This document shows positions 1 through 7,864 of a stretch of DNA of 64,000 nucleotides, piece by piece. Position 1 is the first letter of the stretch. Every line of letters starts with the position of its first letter. A model generated the notes under the pieces. It ran no database searches and was not told where the DNA came from. It saw nothing but the letters and a program-made list of their open reading frames with translations. The DNA is from JABCPO02 sp052174015 (lineage in GTDB: Bacteria; Bacillota; Clostridia; TANB77; CAG-508): positions 15,724 through 79,723 of the forward strand of contig JBQMXM010000003.1 of the NCBI GenBank assembly GCA_052174015.1, written 5' to 3'. Both the position numbers and the translations under genes were made by a program.

Positions 1-7
1 TGAAGAA

Positions 8-1447
8 ATGACAATGACTATATTAAATGAAAAAAAAGAAGAACAATTTAAAAACTATAATAAGGATGAAATACAATTAATTCCTGGAGAAACACGAGAA
101 GGTGGAAGATATAGGAAGGTGTTTAGAATCTTTAAAAATAATAAATATGGGCTAATGTCATTAGAAGGAAAACAATTATTAAAACCTGAATATGATGAAA
201 TTATAGCACTTGAAAAAATATATACTAATTTAAGAGTAAAAAAAGATAATAAATATGGAATCGTTACTAAAAATGGAAGAACAATATTACCAATAATATA
301 TAATGATATATCAAGTGCAAATCAAAATACATGGGGACATGTAGAAACATCAAAAGGATATAAAATATCAAAAATGGCAGAAAAAGGTCAAACTTTTGGA
401 TATGCAACAGAAAAAGGAAAAGTACTTGTAAAACCAATATATGAAGAAATAGAAAAGATAGAAAGAGATGATAAAAATACATATATTATAGTTCAAAAAA
501 ATGGACAAAAAGGGTTATACAAGAACAATAAACAAATTATTCCAAATATATATCAAGAAATGACATATACTAAAAATAATATAATTTTAAAAAGATTTGG
601 AAAATATGGATTATTTGATTTTAATGGAAAAGAAGTTATAGCACCTAGATTCAAAGAATATGTAGCTTTAGATAACTATGTAGCATTTAAAGAAAATGAA
701 AAAGAATATGCTTTTGATGAAAGAGGAAAACAAATAGGTAAGGGAGCATATAAGATTTTATCAGTAATTAAAGAAAAAAATTATTTGATTACAGAAAACT
801 TTTCAGGAGAAAGAAAAATAGTAACACCAACTAAAGAAATAGAAGGAAAATTTATAGATTTAGTATATTTAACAGATGATAAATTTATGTATTACAAAAA
901 TAATAAATATGGATTAGTTAGTGTAGAAAAAGGAATACTTACAGAACCTAAATATTCATATATATCACTATATAAGAATACATCTATCATTCAAGCTGAA
1001 ATAGAAGACGGAAGATTTGAACTTTATTCACCAAAAGGAGAAATGATTTTAAAAGATGAAGAATACGTTTTAGATCATTTAGATAATATATTAATGTTAC
1101 AAACTAAGGAAAATAAAAGGTATTTAAATTTCAATGGTGAAGATATAGATGTTAAAAAAGTATTAAATTTACCAGCTTATTCTTTTAAAGATGAAAAGAC
1201 AAATAAATGGGGATTTAAAACCAAAGATGGAAAAGTAGTTGTAGAACCAATTTATGATAATGTAGTAGACTTTAATAAGTTTGGATTTGCATCAATAAAA
1301 AAAGGAAATAAGTGGGGAAGTATAAATAGTGAATTTAAAATAACTGCAGAACCTAAATATGAATTTAATAGTACAGTATTACCTAAATTTATAGGTAAAT
1401 ATATAATAGATTTTGAATCATATGGATTTGCATTAGAACAAGAATAA
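8..1447 (+). CDS. WG-repeat (KWG) protein, possibly 5'-partial
   Basis: The protein is built almost entirely of tandem WG repeats, about nine units of 40-60 residues. Each has a core like NKYGLMSLEGK or NKWGFKTKDGK followed by a P-x-Y-D/E-x-I motif. The family is a beta-rich repeat with no assigned catalytic role, usually linked to binding. No signal peptide or membrane segment is visible, so it is probably cytoplasmic as read. The frame stays open to the window edge (two Glu codons precede the first ATG), so the true start may lie outside; ATG at 8 and 14 are the only local candidates and neither has a clear ribosome binding site. It ends before a bidirectional hairpin and converges with the next gene. 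Repeat family is confident; function is unknown. Confidence 0.8.
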   Translation: MTMTILNEKKEEQFKNYNKDEIQLIPGETREGGRYRKVFRIFKNNKYGLMSLEGKQLLKPEYDEIIALEKIYTNLRVKKDNKYGIVTKNGRTILPIIYNDISSANQNTWGHVETSKGYKISKMAEKGQTFGYATEKGKVLVKPIYEEIEKIERDDKNTYIIVQKNGQKGLYKNNKQIIPNIYQEMTYTKNNIILKRFGKYGLFDFNGKEVIAPRFKEYVALDNYVAFKENEKEYAFDERGKQIGKGAYKILSVIKEKNYLITENFSGERKIVTPTKEIEGKFIDLVYLTDDKFMYYKNNKYGLVSVEKGILTEPKYSYISLYKNTSIIQAEIEDGRFELYSPKGEMILKDEEYVLDHLDNILMLQTKENKRYLNFNGEDIDVKKVLNLPAYSFKDEKTNKWGFKTKDGKVVVEPIYDNVVDFNKFGFASIKKGNKWGSINSEFKITAEPKYEFNSTVLPKFIGKYIIDFESYGFALEQE

Positions 1448-1507
1448 TGTAATAATAATATTAAATATAAATAAAAAATAATTAATATAATAAAAAAAGA
1501 AAAAAGA

Positions 1508-1541
1508 AATAGGCCATTAATAATGACCTATTTTTTCTTTT
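1508..1541. terminator. Bidirectional terminator between convergent genes
   Basis: The arms AATAGGCCATTA and TAATGACCTATT pair with one mismatch, flanked by an A-tract on the left and a T-tract on the right, so it can act on both strands. It serves the WG-repeat gene and the minus-strand gene that ends inside the T-tract. Confidence 0.7.
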
Positions 1542-2325
1542 AAATAGCATGATGTGCATCTTTTTTAAATAAGATTTTTAGTACTGCTTCTTTATTTCTT
1601 TTTGAAATCTCTACCTTTTTTATTTTTAGAAATTCTGTGATTATTTTATCAATGCTCCTTCTGTTTAAAACAAATAAAGGAGTATTTGATTCTTTAGGCT
1701 CAAAGCCGATACTTTTTCGCTTAAGCTCTAAGATGTTAACAATTTCAAAGATATCAGAATCTTTTATGTTTAAATATCTTTTTGCAAAGTTAACAAAAAA
1801 GCTGTTGCTAAGCAATAAAGCGTAATTTCCTAGATAACTATCATTAAAAATACACTCTGGTATCTTTAAAAATAATTTTACTACTTCTTCTTTAGAGACG
1901 GTTCCAAGCTCTAACCTGCTAATGTAATTAGGTGCTTGCAGATATTCTATCAATTCATTAGTATTGAAACTGCATACTGCACTCAAGCAGTCAAATATCC
2001 CGATAATTCTATCAACATCTTTCTTGCTCATGATGTCATTATCAAAATTTTTTAATATTTCAATAAAGATATCTAAAGAAATTTGTGCCTTGTCTTCCTG
2101 TATAGGCTTGAAATACATTTCATCTTCTGATAATTTTAAAGCTCTCCTTGTAGCTTCAAGAAAATCTAATGTAAGAAGATCATTTTTAATTGAGATCTTA
2201 TTCTTTTTACAACTAATAATTGTCTCTGTAAAAGCAGACCAATTCTTAATTATTGGCTCCAAATTTACATTCTGTTGCTCAATTTTCCAAGCAAGACTCT
2301 CTGTGTTCACTACCTTATTCATCAT
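1540..2325 (-). CDS. Hypothetical protein of unlike composition
   Basis: I do not recognise this 261-residue protein. It looks soluble and mostly helical, with no signal peptide, membrane span or catalytic motif that I can name. The start is the ATG at 2325 because GGGAGGA lies five bases upstream; a longer reading from 2373 would skip this site. A consensus promoter lies about 85 bases further upstream. Base and codon use differ from the neighbours: more G and C, more CTT, GAG and AAG codons, and more cysteine. That, together with its lone position on minus between a repeat gene and tRNAs, suggests it was acquired. It could be a stress, defence or phage-derived gene, but nothing in the sequence decides this. 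Confidence 0.75.
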   Translation of the reverse strand: MMNKVVNTESLAWKIEQQNVNLEPIIKNWSAFTETIISCKKNKISIKNDLLTLDFLEATRRALKLSEDEMYFKPIQEDKAQISLDIFIEILKNFDNDIMSKKDVDRIIGIFDCLSAVCSFNTNELIEYLQAPNYISRLELGTVSKEEVVKLFLKIPECIFNDSYLGNYALLLSNSFFVNFAKRYLNIKDSDIFEIVNILELKRKSIGFEPKESNTPLFVLNRRSIDKIITEFLKIKKVEISKRNKEAVLKILFKKDAHHAI

Positions 2326-2408
2326 ATGTTTCCTCCCATGCAACAATATATATGGTACCGCTACCAGTTGCATTTAATATATTTATTATATAAAATTTAT
2401 ACACTTAT

Positions 2409-2437
2409 ATAATAACATCATTTACATAATTTGTCAA
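2409..2437 (-). promoter_or_regulatory. Sigma-A-type promoter for the minus-strand hypothetical gene
   Basis: On the minus strand TTGACA (2437-2432) is followed after 17 bases by TATTAT (2414-2409). It points at the hypothetical gene starting at 2325. Confidence 0.65.
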
Positions 2438-2448
2438 CATATGATAAC

Positions 2449-2477
2449 TTGTAAAAGTATAAAAAAGTATATATAAT
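2449..2477 (+). promoter_or_regulatory. Promoter of tRNA-Gly
   Basis: TTGTAA and TATAAT are separated by 17 bases. The -10 box ends eight bases before the first base of tRNA-Gly, so transcription would start almost at the mature 5' end. Confidence 0.7.
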
Positions 2478-2485
2478 ATATATAT

Positions 2486-2556
2486 GCGGGTATAGTTTAA
2501 TGGTAAAATTTTGAGCTTCCGACCCAAAGTTGAGGGTTCGATTCCCTCTACCCGCT
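2486..2556 (+). tRNA. tRNA-Gly (anticodon TCC)
   Basis: A full cloverleaf can be drawn: acceptor GCGGGTA with TACCCGC, D-loop with TGG, T-stem GAGGG with CCCTC and loop TTCGATT. The anticodon loop CTTCCGA gives TCC, which reads GGA, the main Gly codon here. The CCA end is encoded at 2557-2559. The anticodon stem TTGAG/CCCAA has one A-C mismatch, and base 37 is G where A is usual. Confidence 0.93.
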
Positions 2557-2565
2557 CCAAATAAA

Positions 2566-2604
2566 TTCCATTACCTAATATTTAAAATAGGTAATGGATA
2601 TTTT
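2566..2604 (+). terminator. Terminator after tRNA-Gly
   Basis: The arms TCCATTACCTA and TAGGTAATGGA form an 11-base-pair stem followed by an AT-rich, T-containing tail. Confidence 0.65.
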
Positions 2605-2643
2605 AATAGTATGAAAATTATGAATTTAAACTATAAGTTAAAA

Positions 2644-2671
2644 TAAAAAAAGATAACCATATGGTTATCTT
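2644..2671 (-). terminator. Terminator of the Arg-His-Gln tRNA operon
   Basis: The stem AGATAACC/GGTTATCT (2651-2670) is followed on the minus strand by a run of seven T. It lies just downstream of tRNA-Gln. Confidence 0.8.
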
Positions 2672-2679
2672 TCTCTTGG

Positions 2680-2751
2680 CTGGGCTGGTAAGATTCGAAC
2701 TTACGCATGTCAGAGTCAAAGTCTGATGCCTTACCGCTTGGCTACAGCCCA
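2680..2751 (-). tRNA. tRNA-Gln (anticodon TTG)
   Basis: The acceptor TGGGCTG pairs with CAGCCCA, the discriminator base is G, and CCA is encoded at 2679-2677. The anticodon loop is CTTTGAC. It is the third tRNA of an Arg-His-Gln operon; only one base separates its 5' end from the CCA of tRNA-His. Confidence 0.95.
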
Positions 2752-2755
2752 ATGG

Positions 2756-2830
2756 TGTGGTAGGAGGGATTCGAACCCCCGATCTTCAGAGTCACAGACT
2801 GACGCGTTAACCAACTACGCTACTACCACC
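2756..2830 (-). tRNA. tRNA-His (anticodon GTG) with discriminator A73
   Basis: The acceptor GTGGTAG pairs with CTACCAC, the T-stem is GGGGG/CCCTC, and the anticodon loop is CTGTGAC (GTG). CCA is encoded at 2755-2753. The extra 5' G (position -1) typical of tRNA-His is encoded at 2830. The discriminator base, encoded at 2756, reads A instead of the C that normally pairs with G-1 in bacteria. The last pair of the anticodon stem is T-T. Identity is clear; the A73 is odd. Confidence 0.93.
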
Positions 2831-2844
2831 ATGTAATAAAATGG

Positions 2845-2918
<74 letters not shown>

Positions 2919-2935
2919 ATTGTCATTACAAATCT

Positions 2936-2964
2936 ATTATATATTTTTATTTATTATTTGTCAA
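2936..2964 (-). promoter_or_regulatory. Promoter of the Arg-His-Gln tRNA operon
   Basis: On the minus strand TTGACA, a 17-base spacer and TATAAT match the vegetative consensus exactly. The -10 box lies 18 bases before tRNA-Arg. Confidence 0.85.
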
Positions 2965-3019
2965 CAACTTTTTTAGTTTAAAATTAATTTTTGTGTATTT
3001 TATATTTTTTTATGCTGTT

Positions 3020-3048
3020 TTTACTTGTAATATATTAGATTATATAAT
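3020..3048 (+). promoter_or_regulatory. Candidate promoter of the first pilin-like gene
   Basis: TTTACT, a 17-base spacer and TATAAT stand 42 bases before the start codon at 3090, on the side facing the secretion locus. Confidence 0.5.
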
Positions 3049-3089
3049 AATATATGTATATAGAAAATTAAAGGATTAAAGGTGATTTA

Positions 3090-3461
3090 ATGAGACAAAT
3101 ACTTAAGAAAAAGAACTTTATAAAATTAAATATATCAATACTATTAGTAGTATTAAGTTTAATAGCTATGAATATGAATGTATTAGGATTAAATTTAGAT
3201 CAATATAAGCCACAAGAAGGTACAGGTAATGACAAAATAAAGACATATGGCCAAACAATAATAGGATTGGTTCAATTTGTAGGAGCATTTATATTAATAG
3301 CTGCATTAATATTTTTAGGAGTTGCTTATGTTTCTTCGCCTGAAGGACAAAAAGCTAAAATTAAAGATGATTCTATTAAATTTATAGTTGGAGCATTTTT
3401 CATATTAGGAGGATTATCTATTGTAAGAATGGTAGTAAATATAACTACTGGTTTAACATAG
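3090..3461 (+). CDS. T4SS pilin-like small membrane protein
   Basis: This 123-residue protein has an N-terminal hydrophobic segment ending near residue 35 (a signal or first span), a short polar stretch, and two further membrane segments (about 55-80 and 95-115) joined by a charged loop. That is the shape of TrbC/VirB2-type subunits and of the short pilin-like proteins found at the head of Gram-positive type IV secretion clusters. The start at 3090 follows a weak AAGG/GGTG site. A second protein of the same kind lies at 3720, followed by PrgI and VirB4, which supports the assignment. A strong hairpin after the gene separates it from the rest. The family is inferred from topology and context rather than a specific motif. 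Confidence 0.7.
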   Translation: MRQILKKKNFIKLNISILLVVLSLIAMNMNVLGLNLDQYKPQEGTGNDKIKTYGQTIIGLVQFVGAFILIAALIFLGVAYVSSPEGQKAKIKDDSIKFIVGAFFILGGLSIVRMVVNITTGLT

Positions 3462-3514
3462 AAAATTAGTATTTTAATGTTTTGATTATTTTAATATGAT
3501 AGATAAGTTTAAAT

Positions 3515-3548
3515 ATAATGTATGTATTATTTTTAATACATACATTAT
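3515..3548 (+). other. Perfect 15-bp hairpin between two pilin-like genes
   Basis: The arms TAATGTATGTATTA and TAATACATACATTA, plus one closing A-T pair, flank a TTTT loop. There is no T-run after it, so it is better read as an RNA stabilising or processing hairpin, or a weak terminator. The rest of 3462-3719 holds only a promoter for the next gene. Confidence 0.6.
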
Positions 3549-3635
3549 TGCACTATATGTGTTTTTAGAAAAATACTATGAATGTTACAATAGTTTTAAA
3601 AAATATTTTATTTGTATAAAAAAAGTAACAAAATG

Positions 3636-3664
3636 TTGAATAAAAAAAATATATAAAATATAAT
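3636..3664 (+). promoter_or_regulatory. Promoter of the main secretion operon
   Basis: TTGAAT, a 17-base spacer and TATAAT lie 55 bases before the TTG start at 3720. From here to 19979 there is no clear terminator, so this may drive the whole channel operon. Confidence 0.65.
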
Positions 3665-3719
3665 TAATTTGAGAAATATTATATGATATTATAATATGTA
3701 AAATAGGAAAGAGGTAAGC

Positions 3720-4217
3720 TTGAATAATATAATGAAAAGTAGAAGAATAAATAATATATTAAAGGTTATATTTATAAATATATGTTTACTTATATTTATG
3801 AATAGTTTTGTATTTGCAACAGATAATACATCAAATTCAAGTGATACAGCACCAGATGGAGCAAATGCTAATCCATTTTCTATAGCAGAAGTTATTAAAG
3901 GTGTAAAGAATTTTACAGAAATGGGTAAAAAAACAAGTGCAGGAGTAAATGCAGATGAAGTTTCTACAAGTTTTGCAGAACAAATTAGACCTTTTGGAGA
4001 AATTTTAATTGCAATAGGTGGAGCTGTTTGTATAGGTGCAACAATGTTTATAGGTGGACAATATTTACTTGCAACAGGAAATCCATCAGATTTAGCTAAA
4101 GCAAAAGATAAATTAATAGCTTTTGCAATTGCAAGTATGATATTTTTTGCAGCATACCCAATTTGGATATTAACAATAGATGTAATATCAGGAGCAACAA
4201 GTAAAATAATTAATTAA
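3720..4217 (+). CDS. T4SS pilin-like membrane protein (TTG start)
   Basis: The protein has 165 residues with an N-terminal signal-like segment (about residues 12-31), a Ser/Asn-rich linker, then two membrane spans (about 92-117 and 130-152) split by a short charged loop containing KAKDK. It resembles the product of the 3090 gene in its C-terminal half, so the two are probably paralogous TrbC/VirB2-like subunits. The TTG start is set by AGGAAAGAGG ending about six bases upstream; the next in-frame ATG would lose this spacing. The gene opens a tightly packed operon with PrgI and VirB4. A role as the main channel or fibre subunit is inference. Confidence 0.72.
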   Translation: MNNIMKSRRINNILKVIFINICLLIFMNSFVFATDNTSNSSDTAPDGANANPFSIAEVIKGVKNFTEMGKKTSAGVNADEVSTSFAEQIRPFGEILIAIGGAVCIGATMFIGGQYLLATGNPSDLAKAKDKLIAFAIASMIFFAAYPIWILTIDVISGATSKIIN

Positions 4218-4227
4218 GGAGCTTATT

Positions 4228-4563
4228 TTGGCAAAACACGAAATACCAAGAAAAAAGACAAATGAAACAAGAATATTTGTAATATTTTCAATAAGGTCAC
4301 TAGCTTCAACAGTGATAGGAGCAGTAGTAGGATTTATAATAGGTGGATTAATTACAGCAATTATCCGTTTTAATATATCTGTTATTGTAGCAGGAGTATG
4401 TGCAGTTCTAGGATTTTTAATTGGAACATTTCCATTATTCTATATTCCAGGATTTCCAAACACTAAATTAGTTGAAGGAGAGTATTTATATCAAGTTATA
4501 TATAAGTATATTCAATATAGAAATAGAAGATCATTAATTACAAGAGATAGAAAGGAGGACTAA
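4228..4563 (+). CDS. PrgI-family membrane protein (TTG start)
   Basis: This 111-residue protein begins with a short basic stretch (KHEIPRKK) and has two closely spaced hydrophobic segments (about residues 26-46 and 50-75). PrgI proteins, originally named in Gram-positive conjugation systems, have this length and topology and usually stand just before VirB4, as here. It starts at TTG with AAGGAG eight bases upstream and ends directly against the ATG of the next gene, so the two are translationally linked. The partner is presumably the VirB4/TrbL inner-membrane platform. Confidence 0.8.
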   Translation: MAKHEIPRKKTNETRIFVIFSIRSLASTVIGAVVGFIIGGLITAIIRFNISVIVAGVCAVLGFLIGTFPLFYIPGFPNTKLVEGEYLYQVIYKYIQYRNRRSLITRDRKED

Positions 4564-5826
4564 ATGCAACAACTATTACTACTATTATTAATGGTATTTA
4601 TAATTTTAGTCTTTATTGAAGTTGGATTAATCTTCCTTCTAAAGATGACTAAGAAAAAACATAATGAAGAAGATGATGATTTTATAGAAGACGGTACAAT
4701 AATACCAGAAAAAACTAAAAATAGAATAGAAGATTATGGAAGATTTAATGGAGTATTAAAAAGAAGTGATATCTTTAATTTCTTAGGATTTGATAAAATA
4801 GAAAATAATATGATTATAAGGAAAAATGGTGAACAATATGTAATGGTAATGGAATGTTCAGGAGTTAACTATTACTTAAGGTCACAAGCAGAAAAAGATA
4901 GTGTAGAATTAGGTTTTTTAGATTTCTTAAGTGCATTAAAATTTCCAATCCAATTATATATTCAAACAAGAAAATTAGATTTTACAGATATATTAAAAGA
5001 ATATAATGAAAAAATAAATTTAATAGTAGAAGATATTAATAGAATTCAAAGAAAAATTCAAGAGGCGCGTGAAGAAGGAAAAAGCAGATATGAGATAGAA
5101 AAATTATTATATCTTCAAAAAAATAAGCAAAACTTATTAGAATATGCAAAAGATTCAATTAGAAATACAGAATTAATTAATACAGATAAACACTCATTAC
5201 AAAAGAAAAACTATATTGTAGTTTCATACTATAAGAGTGAATTAGGTTCAAAAATAGAAGGCTTATCAGAAGAAGAAAAAGCAGATATTATATTTAATGA
5301 ATTAAATACAAGATGTTATACACTTGCAGCAGCATTAAGGTCAAGTAATGTAACTGCAACAGTATTAAATTCAGAAGGATTATTAGAACTATTATTTAAT
5401 GCATTTAATAGAGAAGAAGTAGAAACTGTAGATTTAAAACAACATTTATTTGAAAATCAGTATACATTATATACAAAAACAGAAGATGTTATAGAAAGAC
5501 AAAAGAAACAAATATTAAAAGATATCTTAGAACAAGGAGATGACTTAGCATATCAAAGCTTTATAGAAGCTAAAAAACAAAAAGAACAAGAATTACTAGA
5601 ATTAAAATTAACAAAAAGCAAAAAAATAAAACAAAAAGCTCATGAAACAGTAGACGCAAATCGTCAAACACTTGATACAATGGGTAAAGATATGTATGAA
5701 AGAATGAATAAAATAATAGATGATGCAGAAATAATAGATGATGCAGAAACAAAAAAATATAGAAAAGAAAAACAAAAACAAAAAGAAGAACAAGAAAAAA
5801 TACGTAAAGAGATAACAGAAATATAA
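4564..5826 (+). CDS. VirB4/TraC N-terminal-like membrane protein
   Basis: The protein has 420 residues: one N-terminal membrane span (residues 2-25), an acidic linker, a globular domain (about 60-290) with a GEQYVMVMECSGVNYYLRS stretch typical of the non-ATPase N-terminal domain that precedes VirB4 ATPases, and a highly charged coiled tail rich in Lys, Glu and Gln. It carries no P-loop. In Gram-positive clusters the VirB4 N-terminal region can exist as a separate TraC-like protein, which fits its position between PrgI and VirB4. It probably anchors VirB4 to the membrane platform; this is inferred from context. Confidence 0.7.
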   Translation: MQQLLLLLLMVFIILVFIEVGLIFLLKMTKKKHNEEDDDFIEDGTIIPEKTKNRIEDYGRFNGVLKRSDIFNFLGFDKIENNMIIRKNGEQYVMVMECSGVNYYLRSQAEKDSVELGFLDFLSALKFPIQLYIQTRKLDFTDILKEYNEKINLIVEDINRIQRKIQEAREEGKSRYEIEKLLYLQKNKQNLLEYAKDSIRNTELINTDKHSLQKKNYIVVSYYKSELGSKIEGLSEEEKADIIFNELNTRCYTLAAALRSSNVTATVLNSEGLLELLFNAFNREEVETVDLKQHLFENQYTLYTKTEDVIERQKKQILKDILEQGDDLAYQSFIEAKKQKEQELLELKLTKSKKIKQKAHETVDANRQTLDTMGKDMYERMNKIIDDAEIIDDAETKKYRKEKQKQKEEQEKIRKEITEI

Positions 5827-5850
5827 ATATATTTTTAATAAGGAGAAATT

Positions 5851-7815
5851 GTGTTTGGTAAAAAAGAGAAAAAAATAACAGAAGAAGAAAAAAATCAAAG
5901 TATTATTGAAAGAAGAAATATAAGAGCTATTAAATCATTAATAGCTCCTTCAGGGATTGATGCGACACATACAAATCATTTAGAAATAATATCAAATAGA
6001 GTGAAATATGCAAGAACATTATTTGCATCTAATTTACCAAGAAGTGCAGTTTTTCCAGAATTATTAAGAGAAATGTATCTATTTCCTGATTCAAATATTT
6101 CTGTATTTATAGAGCCTGTACCAACAGGTAAATCTCAAACAGATCTGAATAAAGAGATAACAGAAATAACTTCTGAAATTTATGTAGCAAGAAAAAGAGG
6201 AGACAGAAACAGGGAAAGATTATTAGAAATTAAAGTTGCAGAACTTGAAGAAATGAGAGACCAAATTGAACTTGGTTATACAAGTATATATAATTCATCA
6301 ATAATTACAACATTATTTGCATATAGTATGGATGAACTAAATAATGCAACAGAAAAATTAGCTTCAGCTACAGGTAAAACATTGCTTACAGTAAAATCAG
6401 CATGGGCTAATCAAGACCAAGGATTTATTTCAAACATGCCATATAATGAAAATAAACTTACAGCATACCACAATTTTGACAAAGGTAGTATGGGAACAGT
6501 TTTTCCATTTTTTAATGCTGTAGCAGGACATAATACTGGAATACCGTTAGGAATAAATTTAGAAACAGGATTACCAATACTTTATGATAATTTTAGTCCA
6601 ACATTATCAAACTATAATATGGTTCTTTTTGGTAAATCAGGAGCAGGTAAAGGTGTTACTATTAAGATAATTACAGCTCGTTCATATGTGTTACAAGGTA
6701 TAGAAACATTAGCACTAGATCCAGAAGGAGAATATAGAGATGTTGCAGAAGCATTAGGTGGAGTAAATATTACAATAAGTTCTACTTCTAAAACAATAAT
6801 TAATATTTTTGATATAGAACCTGAAATAGAGATAGATGACATAACTAGAAAAGAAATAAAAGTATTAAGAGTTGAAAATAAGGTTGAAGACGCAACACAA
6901 GCATTGCTTACAATGGCAAAAGGTAGTACAAAAACAGAAGTTGATGAAGTTATGAAACAAATAATTTCTGAAGTTGTTGCAGCAGAATATAAAGCGTTAG
7001 GAATAAATGAAAATGTAGAAAGCTTATATTTAAATGGATATGATACATTAAATATAGCTGAAAGTGAAGGAAGAATAAAAAAAGAAATGCCAACAATAGG
7101 AAGTTGGTATAAGAGACTTGAAAAAGTAGCTAAAAAACCAGAAAACAAACCATATGAAAAACAATTTATATATCTTTTAAAAGTTATGAAACAATATGTA
7201 AAAGAATTTAAAGGACAACTTTCATACTTTGATGGACAATCAACATTTAACTTAACAGACCATATACCTTTTATAAATTTTGATATTTCATTATTAGAAG
7301 AAAAATTTGCAAGACCACTTGCACAACAAATATTATTATCATGGGTATGGGAAAAATATGTTAAGAAAAACAGTGAAGATAAGACAAAAGCTAATAAAAA
7401 GAGAGTTATAATTGATGAGGCATGGATGCTTTTAGGATATAAAGAAGCAGTAGACTTTTTAAATACAATGGCAAGACGTGCCAGAAAAAGAAATGTTTCA
7501 CTTGCAGTAGTTTCGCAAAGATTTGCAGACTTTTATGGAAATCAATCAGTAGAAGCAATTCTTACATCTTCAGATACTAAAATATTCTTAGCACATAGTG
7601 CAGAAGAAGTTCAACAAATTAGAGAAACATTTAAATTAAGTGCAGGGGAAGCAGAGTTTTTATCAACATGTGAAGTTGGTAGAGGACTTTTAAAAATTCA
7701 TGAAGATACAGCAACACTTGGAATAAATGTATCACAAAAAGAAAGAGACTTTGTAGATACTAACTTAAATACACAAGTTGCAAGAAGAATGAATGATACT
7801 CAAAGAGAAATATAG
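5851..7815 (+). CDS. VirB4-family secretion ATPase (GTG start)
   Basis: This 654-residue protein is the motor of the type IV secretion-like cluster. The P-loop is at residues 261-268, the Walker B motif RVIIDEAWMLL puts the acidic pair at D522-E523, and a later stretch with VSQRF and THSSD-like elements matches VirB4/TraC ATPases. The N-terminal part (about 1-220) carries the family's usual alpha/beta domain with ARxLFASNLPR. The start is GTG with AAGGAG upstream. One oddity: the P-loop reads GKSGAGKG, so the Ser/Thr that normally follows the lysine and binds magnesium is Gly. No second (VirD4-type) ATPase is present in the window, so this would be the only energy source. Confidence 0.93.
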   Translation: MFGKKEKKITEEEKNQSIIERRNIRAIKSLIAPSGIDATHTNHLEIISNRVKYARTLFASNLPRSAVFPELLREMYLFPDSNISVFIEPVPTGKSQTDLNKEITEITSEIYVARKRGDRNRERLLEIKVAELEEMRDQIELGYTSIYNSSIITTLFAYSMDELNNATEKLASATGKTLLTVKSAWANQDQGFISNMPYNENKLTAYHNFDKGSMGTVFPFFNAVAGHNTGIPLGINLETGLPILYDNFSPTLSNYNMVLFGKSGAGKGVTIKIITARSYVLQGIETLALDPEGEYRDVAEALGGVNITISSTSKTIINIFDIEPEIEIDDITRKEIKVLRVENKVEDATQALLTMAKGSTKTEVDEVMKQIISEVVAAEYKALGINENVESLYLNGYDTLNIAESEGRIKKEMPTIGSWYKRLEKVAKKPENKPYEKQFIYLLKVMKQYVKEFKGQLSYFDGQSTFNLTDHIPFINFDISLLEEKFARPLAQQILLSWVWEKYVKKNSEDKTKANKKRVIIDEAWMLLGYKEAVDFLNTMARRARKRNVSLAVVSQRFADFYGNQSVEAILTSSDTKIFLAHSAEEVQQIRETFKLSAGEAEFLSTCEVGRGLLKIHEDTATLGINVSQKERDFVDTNLNTQVARRMNDTQREI

Positions 7816-7864
7816 TAATATATAATCAAACTAATATATAATTAAACTAAAAGGAAGGAAGCAT

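Noticed and set aside
6612..7148. 178-codon minus-strand frame opposite virB4
   Set aside because: Shadow of the VirB4 P-loop region; composition is the complement of that gene and no ribosome binding site is present.
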